Shown: positions 37,965 through 48,420 of the stretch, one piece after another
How the letters are laid out: each line of letters starts with the position of its first letter
Position numbering within the stretch: position 1 is the stretch's first letter
Assembly (NCBI GenBank): GCA_027257055.1
Contig: JAPVLO010000083.1
Coordinates: 5,750,001-5,814,000, forward strand
From: Cephalopachus bancanus
Taxonomy: Eukaryota > Chordata > Mammalia > Primates > Tarsiidae
Length of the DNA stretch: 64,000 bases
Direction of reading: 5' to 3'
Program-made: the position numbers and the translations under genes
Notes under the pieces: model-generated
Seen by the model: the letters and a program-made list of their open reading frames with translations, nothing else
Told to the model about the DNA's origin: nothing
The model's database searches: none

Positions 37965-38304
37965 GGTAAAGGGACTGAAGACTAGAGAGAATGGTTGAGG
38001 AAGTCAGGTCTGGGGAAAACACGAGAGCTGACATCAGTTATTTGAAAGGCTGTCAGGTGAATGGATTGGTATTTCGTGGTACTAAGGTCAGGAATAAAAC
38101 CTGAGTAAATGGAAGTGTCAGAGCTGTCCAAAGACAAAAGGGGTTACCTTGAGTGGTAAGGGGTTCCCCATTAGTGGAGGTGTGCAAGCAGAAACTATTT
38201 GGCCATGATGCTTGTGGCAGGTATTCCAATAAAAGATGAGGGTATGACTAGAGAATCTTTCAAGTTAATTCTTTTCACAGATATTGTTAGGTTCTATGAT
38301 TCAG
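37965..38304 (+). mobile_element. CR1/L3-like LINE fragment, plus strand
   Basis: TCAGAGCTGTCCAAAGACAA, GTTCCCCATTAGTGGAGGTG and the terminal AGGTTCTATGATTC match the 3' end of CR1-group LINEs, which end in ATTCTATG-type repeats. Ancient. Confidence 0.62.
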
Positions 38305-38589
38305 GCGATGATTGAGAGAGACAATTTCCTCACTCTCGTTATTGCTCTGAGGACAATAGAACATAGAGATATAATAGAGAGCAGCTGGAAGTGGGGACAT
38401 TTTTAGATCGGAGGTTAGTAAAGTGTCCTGTAAAATGATATCTTAGCTGTGACCTGAAGGATGAGAAGGAGGCAAACATGCAAAGAGATTTCTGAGCAGA
38501 GGGGGTAAAAACATAGTGACAACACTAGAAAGCCATTACATAATTTAAAGCAAGAAAATTCTGTGGTCTTTACAATTATTTTTTTGAAA

Positions 38590-39940
38590 AAGATTTATAC
38601 ACCATAATCAAATGAGATTTATTCCAGGTATGCAAGATTGTTTCAATATTTGAAAATCAGTTAGTGCAATCAACTACATCAACACACTAATGGAGAGAAA
38701 TTATATGATTTTTATCTACAATGTAGAAAAGACAATTACAAAATTCAGCAACCATTGTAGCTAGAAACTCTGAACAAACTATAAATAGAGAAGTACTTCT
38801 TCAACTTTATAAGAGAGAGCTACAAAAAATCCTACAGTAAACATCATACTTACAGATGGGAGACTGAATATTTGCTCCATAAAATATGAGCCAAAAATAT
38901 CCTATCTTACTTCTACTGTTCAACAGCATACTAGAAATCCTAGCATATTCAATAAGTTAAGAAAAGGAAATACAGATTTGTAAGGAAGGATTAATTCTGT
39001 CTTTGCTTGCAAATTACATGAATGTTTATGTAGAAAATTCCAAAGAATAAAAAAAAAATCAATCAAAAATGAAAAACACTAAACTCTTCATGGACCACAT
39101 ATATGGGTATCTCAAGTTAACACTCACAAGCTTAATATGTAAATGTCTACTTTTTACTATAGAAAGATTGATAAACATAGATAGTTGGAATTTGAAATAA
39201 AAATGTATAATAACCATTTTAATAACATAAAAATTCAATAATTAAGCACAAATCAAAAAATGTAGGTATAGGATCTACATATGGAAAACTACAAAAGCTC
39301 TAAAGAAATCAAAGATCTAAACAAGTGGAGAGATATTTTGTATTCATAGATTAAAAAACTTTATATTGCAATGCCAATTCTTCCCAACTTGATTTGTAGA
39401 TGCAACACCTCTCAAAATCCTGTAAGCTATTTCATAGTTATTGACAAACTGATTGTAAGTTTACATGCAAAGATAAAAGATCTAGAATAGACAACACAAT
39501 ATTGAAGAACAATAAAGTTGGAAGACCCACACTATCCAATTTTAAGATTTGCTATAAAGCTACATTTATCAAGACTGTATAATATTGGCAAAATAATAGA
39601 CATATAGATAAATGGAACAGAATAGAGAAACTAGAAATAGACCCACACAAAATATTGTCCATTAATCTTTGATAAGGAAGCAAAGGCAATTCAATGTGGA
39701 AATAATTGCCTTTGCAATGAATGATACTAGAATAATTGGACATCTATTTAAAAAATGTATCTAGATACAGATCTAATATATTTCACATAAATTAACTGAA
39801 AATAGATTATTGACCTGGCAATAAAACTCGAAATTCTGAAACTTCTAGAAGAAATCATAGAAGAAGACCTGAGTTTGTAAATATGATACCAAAAGTATGA
39901 TCCATGAATGAAAAAAAAGAACAAATCATGACAATTTTCA
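38590..39940 (+). mobile_element. Old L1 ORF2 fragment, plus strand
   Basis: GATTTATTCCAGGTATGCAA, AATCCTACAGTAAACATCAT, CCTAGCATATTCAATAAGTT and GAACAGAATAGAGAAACTAG are ordered ORF2 landmarks from the reverse transcriptase to the C-terminal domain. Multiple stops. Confidence 0.88.
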
Positions 39941-39965
39941 CCACTCTGACATGCCTTGCTTAAAT

Positions 39966-40020
39966 TATATATATATTTATATATAATATATGAGTCAATA
40001 TGATATATGTATATGATATC
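39966..40020. repeat. TA-rich simple repeat
   Basis: Imperfect TATA-type run with several ATAT and TATATG units. Confidence 0.75.
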
Positions 40021-40119
40021 TGAGCTGATTTTCTAATATCTTTCTTGTGATATATATCTAAAAATGTCCTTTAGTTTTTAATCTGGAAAGTGGCAATGAC
40101 TTTTGTGTACACTTGTATA

Positions 40120-40525
40120 TTAGTCAGTTCAGGCTGCCATAACAAAATACCATTGTCTGGGTGACTTAGACAACAGAAAATTTCTTTTCTCACGCTACCC
40201 AATTCAAGTTTACAGAAAAATTATTTTCTCACTAGGAAGTGCAAGATCAAGACGCTAACTGATTTGGGTTCTGGTGAAGGCTTGTTGTGTGGCTTACAGA
40301 AAGCTGCCTGTTTTCTATGTGCTCATATGGTAGAAAGAAAACTCTGGTTTTCTTCTCCTCTCTTATAAGGGCACTAATACCATTGAATCAGGGCTCCATC
40401 TTGATGATTTTATTTAATCATAATTACCTCCTGAAAATCTTATCCCCAAATATAGTGCTGTCATATTAAAGATTACATCTTCAAAATATGAATTTTGGAG
40501 GTCCTGGTTCAGCCTATAACATATT
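40120..40525 (-). mobile_element. MST/MLT1-type LTR (ERVL-MaLR), minus strand
   Basis: TTAGTCAGTTCAGGCTGCCA, TAACAAAATACCATTGTCTG, TCTTATAAGGGCACTAATAC and ACCTCCTGAAAATCTTATCC follow the antisense MST/MLT1 LTR. No internal region seen. Confidence 0.82.
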
Positions 40526-43045
40526 CCATTTGATCTTTATTAATAATATTTACATTTTTAGGTAGCAGCTCTTAGCGTGACAAAAAAGCACACTGAAACC
40601 ACATGCTTAGGAATTCTGGCTGTGACTCAAAGGACATTAGCATTTTGATTCAGCATAGGCATGTGGGTGTCTTTGGGAACATATGAGTATTTGTTGTGAG
40701 CCATATTTTTTGTACATCATGTTACTTATTCTTAGGGACAATTGTTCCTCATAAAGCCAAACTCAGCTTATGATAAGAACTTAATAGATCGGCAGTCAAA
40801 GCAGTTTGAACCAATAGAAATAACAAAGAAAAATTACATTCCAAATTCAGAAAGAAATAATGAAATCATAACACACATTTTCACCATAAGTATCCATCTT
40901 TCTTGATAATTTTATAGTATGGTGTTAGATTTATTTGGCAATTTGAATGGAAAAACCTGACTACTTTTTAGAATTTAAATAATTAAGTAGATGTAAATAT
41001 ATCTGAATTAGTTCTGAGATCTCTTATATTTCAGTCTTATAGCAGTGCTGAATTCAGAGATGTACTATATACAACCTAGAAGCAAAATATGTACGTTTGT
41101 CTCCCAAAGTCCATTTAAGACAAATGCATAGCCGGCAGCATGTATTTATTAAATCCTCCTCCCTTTCCTCTCCAAGTGTCCTGCCCCCTTAAATTATTGT
41201 AAATTACACCTCTCTCTCACTCTGATCTCCCTACCAAACACTCACCCTTACTTAGCTCCTGTGTCCTTTCAATCTATTTTTCCCAATACACACTCCTTCT
41301 GTTATATGCATTTATTTCTTTGGTATCTTTGATATCCTGTGAGCATTTTTAGAGGAGCTGGTATCTCTCTGATATCAGTGAACACTTTGGGCATGGAGGA
41401 ATTGGGCTGGTGGGATGAATGTCTCTCAGTCCCTGCAGTTGGGAAGGAAGGCTTCGCTCTTGTGGGGGAAACTTGACATAAGGAAGCTTCTTTTTCACCC
41501 CAGCAGTGCAGTGTCTGAGTTGTCAGGCTTATTTACTACCACCCATCAGGTCAAACGGGCTCGCTTTCCACTACTGGATGATTTTTTAGTGCTCAAGAAA
41601 CAATACAGCATGTTTGACAGCTAAGCGTTCACAAAACATTAGCCCTTTTGAGTGGTTTGTTAGATCACAAACTAAGATGCACATAAATTTAAAATAGGGA
41701 CATTTATACTGTATTAGTTTTCATATAAATTAAAATTATTTGTTCTTTTCAAACATGACAGATTTTGATATCTTTAGATTCCAATCAACTTTACTCCTTA
41801 AAAGTATTAAAGATTAATTTCTGAAACTTGGTCACCTGATGATAAAAACAAACAAACATAAAAGATATTAAATAATAAAGGAGTTATAGGAGACTACCAT
41901 ATAGAGATTCTCCTGCTTTTTGTTCTCTAATTACTGAAATCAAGCATGCATTTGCTTTTGCTTGATCTAGACTTTGTTCAGAAACTACTCTCCTGTGATT
42001 AATGCTCTTAACCATAAACATTTTTGGAAATTGATGCCACAAACGCTTTTCATTGTCTAAAACAATACACGTTTAATTGAATTTTATTTTAATCAAGTCT
42101 AAATAGCATTAAATATTTATATATTAGCATTATTATATATCGTATATAAAAATTAAAAGACAAATGCTCACATGGCATTTATTGACACGTGTATAATTAA
42201 TTCAAGCAGGCTTATAAGAAAGTGTTGTTTCCTTTTCAAAAACCTTCTACTTCAGAATCATGAATTAGCAAAATAATACTTACTAATATTCTAAATGCCT
42301 GACATAACATAATCTCTATATTTACAGAACTTCCAGTTTCCCAGATGCTCAGAAGTTATCTTTGTAAGAAAAAATTGGTAATCAGGATACCTCCTGATTC
42401 TTACTAAATAATTGAGAAGAATAATAGCTATCAGACAAGTGTAATAAGTCAATAAAACAGTAGTAGTAGAATGGAACCAGGCAGCTCTAAAATCAGTTCC
42501 TTAGTCCCTATGATTCTAGATACTATTCACAGAAATTAATCATCATGAAAAAGATAAAATGGCAATATTTTGCCATCATTTTAAAGCTTTCACTGATATT
42601 GATCTGATATTGATAGAAGTGATAGACTTCAATCAGGTGATTCAAAGCCTAATCAGTTCTTCCTAAGAAGTAGAGATTTTTCACTCTCACCTTTTGCACA
42701 TTCATGTTTATGTAGCTATGTATTTTAAATGGCTTTAAAAAATCTTTGCCTCTTTTAGGCTTTCTCAAGGCCCAATACCTCTTAAGGAGAAGGATCCTTT
42801 CACTACAAAATCATATTTATTTATTTACGCACACACACATATGCATACATAAAAATGAATTTGTTGGGCAAAAGAGTATTTTAAAAGATATTTAAACAGA
42901 TTAAAAGTGCTAAAATATATATTTAAAATATCTGCTTTATATAGGACCTGTCCCCATTTTGTGTCACTCATTGGTTTCTATGTTAGGAATTCTGCAAAAT
43001 GATTTTTTTAAAAAAATAACAATGTCAAACTAGATCTACTTGTTA
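40526..43045. other. No recognised feature; GC-richer patch 41380-41640
   Basis: The patch has a 69-codon plus frame (41415-41624) with no recognised motif. 42780-42850 has a short CA-rich run. The rest is AT-rich and unassigned. Confidence 0.4.
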
Positions 43046-43055
43046 TAATTTAAAC

Positions 43056-43342
43056 TTTTTTTTTTTTTTGAGTTGGCGTCTCACTCTGTCACCCAGACTA
43101 GAGTGCAGTGGCCGCTCCCGGCCACCACAGCCTCGACCTGCTGGGCTCCGGAGATCCTTCCGCCTCAGCCTCCCAAGTAGCCGGAATTACAGGCACGCAC
43201 TACCACGCCCAACTGATTTTCTGATTTATTGTAGAGAGGAGGTCTCGCTGCCCAGGCGGGTCTCGAACCCGCGGGCTCAGGCAATCCACTCACCTCAGCC
43301 TCCCAAAGGCGTGGGATTACAGGCTGAGCCACCGAGCCCGGC
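43056..43342 (-). mobile_element. Alu, lemur type with diagnostic small deletion, minus strand
   Basis: Complete dimer. Compared with the copies at 8238 and 12451 it lacks CAAGT between GTCTCGC and TGCCC and has AGAGAGGAGG in place of AGAGATGAGG. Both changes recur in the Alu at 62770. Approximate duplication ATTTAAAC/ATTTTAAAC flanks it. Confidence 0.95.
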
Positions 43343-43423
43343 TATTTTAAACATTCTTATTTGTGCTATAATCACATTATATTTAAAATAATTTTGATGC
43401 ATTATTTATGTTGAAACAGAGTT

Positions 43424-43640
43424 TTCAACCTTAGCACTACTGACTTTTTGAACTAGAAAATTTATTGTAGAATGATACCTTGTGTATTGTAGGGTGTTTG
43501 GCAGCATCCCTGACCTTTATCCAGTAGATGCCTGTGGAATCCCTTAGTGGTGACAACCAAAAATATCTCCAGACTTGACAAATGTTCCCTGGGTAGAGGC
43601 AAAGTCACCCTTAGTTGTAACCATTGCATTAAAAGAAAGG
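43424..43640. mobile_element. MER5A-type hAT-Charlie element
   Basis: TTTTCAACCTTAGCACTACT, GTAGGGTGTTTGGCAGCATC, GTGACAACCAAAAATATCTC and TTAGTTGTAACCATTGCATT match the common non-autonomous hAT element. Ends eroded. Confidence 0.8.
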
Positions 43641-44469
43641 TTCTATATTTCACTACCTATCATTATTAATATATGGCATTATTAATAATAATGCCCACAT
43701 CTGGGTGGCCCACTGTGAGTGTTAATAACACATAAAACTCTGTGACCCAGTAGAAATCAATGCAACTTGTTTGTTTCCATTTAATATATATTTCCCAATT
43801 TTAGTAAATTTTATATAAATAAATGCAAAATCTGAAGCTCAACCAAATAGTCTTCACTTTTCAATTACAATTGTGAGGACATTTAAATGCCTCTTCTTGT
43901 GTTTATGCCTTTCTATCTTCTTGTTTCACACGTTAAAGTAGGAGGAGATGATTTCATTATTGTCCCTACAAAGTTCGTTGATGATGTTGCTACTTTGCCC
44001 TAAGCACCTCACAAAAATTTCAAGGCTAAGTAACAACCCGATGGTTTTACCTGTATTTAAAAAAAAAAAAAGTTTCTGGATATACAGCCTATTTTAGCAT
44101 AATATCTTATGTCCTAAAGAGAAAGCCAAGAGTAATTTAGTGCCATTAGGCAGAGTAAGATTTAGAAAATAAGGTCCATTTATTCTGTAAAATTCCATTT
44201 CTTCTAGCTTTGCATGTTTTTTCCCTTCTACATAATGCATCATCCCTTTGTGATGCTCTTCTCTAGTTAATATTGACTGCTGTGAAAATTTTATTTTTTT
44301 CCTCATTATATTTTTGTAAAGTATTTTCTTAGCTACTTTACAAACCAATTTGGTTTTACATAAAGAAGCAGAGTACATTCATGTTTAAGAGGCAGTTACG
44401 TGCAAATCTATATTTATCAAATCTAAGCTGAAAAATCTAAAACTATTGCTATGGAAAGAAATATTACTT
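43641..44469. other. No recognised feature
   Basis: AT-rich. A 94-codon minus frame (44094-44378) has no recognised content. Confidence 0.45.
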
Positions 44470-44537
44470 TTTGTTAAAATTTATAAATTGTGGTAAAATA
44501 AATATAAAATTTGCCATTTAAACCACTTTTCAGTATA

Positions 44538-45448
44538 TGAGGGGAGACTCCCATAAAAAATTGGAATTTATTTATTTAAAAAATATATGTTTATCCTTAC
44601 AGATTTAAACTTCAGTCACCTTCAAAGCACTCTCTGTTTGATGCAATATATCTATCAAGATGCTTTATCCAATGCTCAAAATGGTTTTTTAAATTCATTC
44701 ATTTTGATGCCTTTTAATGCTTCTGCCATTTTTTGTTTCACCTCTTACACATCAGCAAAAAGTTTTCCTTTGAGGATTTTTTTTTTTTTTTAGTTGGAAT
44801 CTCACTTCATCACCCAGATGATGTGCAATGATGTGCAGTGGCACTCTCACAGCCACCCCATGATTGACCTGCCGGGCTCCAGTGAGTCTTCCGCCTCAGC
44901 CTTCCAAGTAGCCAGAACTACAGGCACGTGCTACCACGCCCGGCTAATTTTTTTTGATTTATTGTAGAGACAAGGTCTCACCAAGTTGCCCGGGCTGGTC
45001 TCGAACTCATGGACTCAGGTAATCCACTCACCTTGGCCTCCCAAAGTGCTGGGATTACAGGCTGAGCCACTGAGCTCGGCCCTTTGAGAATTTTATAATT
45101 CAGGAAACAACAACAACAAAAAGTCCCTTGTGACTAGATTGGGTGAATAGGTAGAATGGGGCATGGGAGTCATATTATTTTTCATAATAAAAACTGCTGA
45201 TCACTCAGCATGGTGTGGGCAGGTATACCTGTAAATCACTCATCATGAAATGGACAAACGCATTGAAAGAATTGAAAAAAAAAACAAGCCAAAAAATGTC
45301 ACTAATACTGAAGACAGCCTATCACACTGCTAGCTGATATACTGATGCCGATGGGTGCCTAAAACACTTGCCTAGTGGGGGAAGCCTGTATTACAAGGGA
45401 TCTGCCCTTCAAAAGATAATATTGGGTCTTTTGAGGGGCTCCCCCCAA
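44538..45448 (-). mobile_element. Mariner element with internal deletion (copy 1), split by an Alu
   Basis: Flanked by TA at 44536-44537 and about 45449-45450. Ends are TGAGGGGAGACTCCC and, inverted, GGGGGGAGCCCCTCAAAAG. Without the Alu it is about 600 bp, against roughly 1.3 kb for a full mariner. On the minus strand remnants of the transposase C-terminal part can be read (CCTGCCCACACCATGCTGAG; cf. AHTMLS) but with stops. Similar in sequence and length to the copy at 56631. Confidence 0.8.
44777..45080 (-). mobile_element. Alu nested in mariner copy 1, minus strand
   Basis: Complete, more diverged Alu from the T-run to CTGAGCTCGGC. CCTTTGAGGA at 44767-44776 and CCTTTGAGAA at 45081-45090 are the duplication, with one mismatch. 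Confidence 0.94.
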
Positions 45449-45924
45449 TATTGTTCAGTAGTGTTAAGTGTATTCACACTGCTGTGAGACCAGTCTCCAG
45501 AACTTTTGCATCTTTCAAAATGGAATCTCTACCTATTTTCTCTACTTCTCAACTCTAACAATTACCATTCTATTTTCTGTCTTTGTGATTTTGGTTACTC
45601 TGTCTCATTTAAATGAAAGACTACAATATTGGTCCTTTTGGAAATAAGTTATTTTACTTATCATAATGTTGTCAAAGTCCATCCATGTTGTAGCATGTGC
45701 CAGAATTTTCTTCCTATGTTAAGTCTAAATAATACTACATTTTATGTATAGACCGTATTTTGTTTATCCATTCATTTGTCAAACAACATTTGAGCTGCTT
45801 CCATCTTTGGGTTATTGTGAACAATGCCTCTGTGAGCATTGTGTATAAATATGTCTTTAAGACCTGTTTTCAATTATTTTGGATATATACCCAGATGTGA
45901 AATTGCTGCATCATCATATATCAA

Positions 45925-46530
45925 TTAATTTTTAACATAAATTTTTCATAGATACTATTCCTTGGTCTGCTTTTTAAAATAGTATTACTTGGCTATCTTT
46001 CCATATAAATTTTTACATATTCCTACTTTTTTGCCAGTGACTTCATAATATTCCATCACATATATTTACTGTGATTTATTTCCCAGATAACCTTTTGAGA
46101 GACATTTAGCTATTCCTGAACATTTACCATAATACTATAAGAAAGGGATTGCCAGTAGTGGGATACTGCCAGGATGGGGGTGCGACACATCATAAAAGTA
46201 CCTGATCTCAAACCAGGCAAAGTAAGGAGCAAAGGGAGCCCCAAACTTTGCCTGTGTGATGACCACTTGTATGCCTAGTTCTGAGTTGTACTTTATATTT
46301 TTAAAATAAAATAAAATTTTAAAAAGCCCCCCCGAAATGCTACAGTGAGCATCATACATATTATTTTGTACATCTGCAAGAGTAACCCATTTCTAAAGTA
46401 AAATGGCCGGGTCAAAAGTTATGTATTCTTCATCATAATAGACATTACCAAAAGACCTATTAAAGAGCACACTGGTTTTATACTCCCACTTAGGATGTGA
46501 GTGACAAATTTAATAAAATATTTTTTTGTT
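45925..46530 (-). mobile_element. Old LINE fragment, minus strand, hosting an L1 3' end
   Basis: GACTTCATAATATTCCATCA, AATGCTACAGTGAGCATCAT and AAAATGGCCGGGTCAAAAG match antisense L1/HAL1 3' sequence, interrupted at 46117-46325. Confidence 0.55.
46117..46325 (+). mobile_element. Lemur-type L1 3' UTR (copy C), plus strand
   Basis: TGAACATTTACCATAATACT, GGATTGCCAGTAGTGGGATA and ATCTCAAACCAGGCAAAGTA match the 3' UTR of copy B. It is truncated further than copies A, B and D. Tail TTTTTAAAATAAAATAAAA. Duplication unclear. Confidence 0.85.
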
Positions 46531-46559
46531 TTTGAACTTTGGTAGAAAAATTTGTTGTT

Positions 46560-47038
46560 CTTGTTTAGTAAGATATATATATATATTAATTTTTACATTG
46601 ATGTATAATATTTTTGCATATTTATTACCTACTGATGTTTTGGTACATATAATGTACAGTGGTCATATCAGGTTAATTAGCTAACATATTATCTCAAACT
46701 TTTTTTGTGTGTTGGAAACATTTAATACCTTATTAACTATAGACATCCTACAGTGGTACAGAACACTAGAATAATTTTCCCCCTGTCTAGCTGCAATTAG
46801 TTGTTCTTTAACAAATCTCTTTTTTTTTTGAGTTGGAGTCTCACTCTGTCACCCAGACTGGAGTGCAGTGGCCGCTCCCGGCCACCGCAGCCTCGACCCA
46901 CTGGGCTCCGGCGATCCTTCCGCCGCAGCCTTCCAAGTAACCGGAATTACAGGCACGCGCTACCACGCCCAGCTGATTTTTTGAACAAATCTCTTTTTAA
47001 TCCCCCTTCTCCCTGCCCTTCCCACATGCTACTCAAAG
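46560..47038 (-). mobile_element. L1 3' UTR, minus strand (3' part of a 5'-inverted L1)
   Basis: CATATCAGGTTAATTAGCTA and ACTATAGACATCCTACAGTG are antisense L1 3' UTR. Together with the oppositely oriented ORF2 from 47039 this makes a minus-strand L1 whose 5' segment is inverted. Split by a half-Alu. Confidence 0.75.
46825..46983 (-). mobile_element. Alu right half only, minus strand
   Basis: About 155 bp: the T-run and GAGTTGGAGTCTCACTCTGT to CCCAGCTGATTTTTTG, then stops at the middle A-rich linker. Perfect 15-bp duplication AACAAATCTCTTTTT at 46810-46824 and 46984-46998, so it inserted as a 5'-truncated half element and was not deleted later. Confidence 0.95.
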
Positions 47039-48420
47039 CAACTACAGATTCAATGCAATCCCTATCAAAATGCCAATGACATTCATCACAAAAAAAGAGA
47101 AAAAAAAAAGCCTAAGATTTGTGTGAATCACATAAGACCCAAATAGTCAAAGCAGTCCAGAGCAAAAAAAAAAAATCCCTTTTGACATCCCAATGCCAGA
47201 CTTAAAAATGTACTACAAAGTAACCAAAGCAGCATGATACTGTTATAAAAACAGACATATATATTGATGTAGCAGGATAAAGAACTCAGAAATTAATCCA
47301 TATATCTATAGTTAACTAATTTTTTGACAAAGACACCAAGAACACTCGCTGGGGGGAAATAATAGTTTCTTCAACAAATGATGTTGGGAAAATGGAACAA
47401 TCGTATGCAGAAGAAAACCCAGACGCCCTCCTCTCACCCTATAAAAAAATAAACTCATGATAGATAAAATACCTATATCTAAGACCTGAAACTATAAAAC
47501 TGCTAACAGAAAACAAAGGAGTTATGGTTCAAGGCATTGGTCTGGGCACAGATTTTATGAATAGGACCTCAAAATCACAAGCATCAAAAGCAAAAATAAA
47601 CAGGGCTATATAAAACCTTCTGACAGCAGAAGTTTTGGAAACGCTCTTGAATATTTGGAAACTATTCACCCAACAGAGGGTTAATATCCAGAATATACAA
47701 AGAACTCAAACATTTCAACTACGAGAAAACAAATAATTCAAATTAAAAATCGGCAAATAATGTGAATAGTTGTTTCTCAAAAGAAGACATACAAATGATC
47801 AACCAATATATGAAAAAAATGCCCACTATTACTAATCATCAGTGAAATATAAATAAAACCCATACTGAAGGATTCCAGTTCAGCTAGGATGACTATTATC
47901 AAAAGGACAGAAAATGACAAATACTGGTGAGAATTCAGAGAAAAGAAAGTCCTTATATACAGTTCACAAGAATGTTAACCAGTAGAGCCATTATGAAGAA
48001 CAATACAAATGTTCCTCAAAAAACCACAAGTCGAACTATCATATAATCCAACAATTCCACTAGTGGACATTTATCCAAATAAATGAAAATCAGTATATCA
48101 AAGAAATATTTGTACCCTCTTGTTTTTTGCATCTTTATTCACAACAGCCAAGAGATGGACTCAACCTGGGTCTATCAACAGATGAATGGATAAAGAAAAT
48201 GTGGTATTTATATATACAATGGCATACTAGTTAGCCATAAAAAGAATAAAATCCAATTATTCATGGCTACATGGATGAAACTGGAGGACATTGTGTTAAG
48301 TGAAATAATCCAGGCACAGAAAGATAAATATCACTCGATGTCACTCATACTGAAGCTAAAAACAGTTGGTCTCATATATGCCAAAAATAGAACAAATAAA
48401 TATTTTTTCAGTAATATTTC
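47039..48420 (+). mobile_element. L1 ORF2 3' part, plus strand (inverted 5' segment)
   Basis: AACTACAGATTCAATGCAAT, GCATGATACTGTTATAAAAA, AATATCCAGAATATACAAAG, GATGAATGGATAAAGAAAAT and GAAACTGGAGGACATTGTGT are ordered ORF2 landmarks. The segment ends at the start of the 3' UTR, which is the part found in reverse at 46560-47038. Confidence 0.88.

Larger units (their letters stand above)
44470..45920 (-). mobile_element. Old L1M 3' end, minus strand, split by a mariner
   Basis: TTGTGGTAAAATAAATATAA to TTTCAGTATA lies before the mariner, and TTGTTCAGTAGTGTTAAGTG, GTCCATCCATGTTGTAGCAT, TTTTGTTTATCCATTCATTT and GGATATATACCCAGATGTGA after it. Removing the mariner joins an unbroken antisense L1 3' UTR. 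Confidence 0.86.

Noticed and set aside
43068..43391. A 107-codon frame as a protein
   Set aside because: It is an antisense Alu translation (the usual SRPPQPRPAGLRRSF type of peptide) with no independent support.
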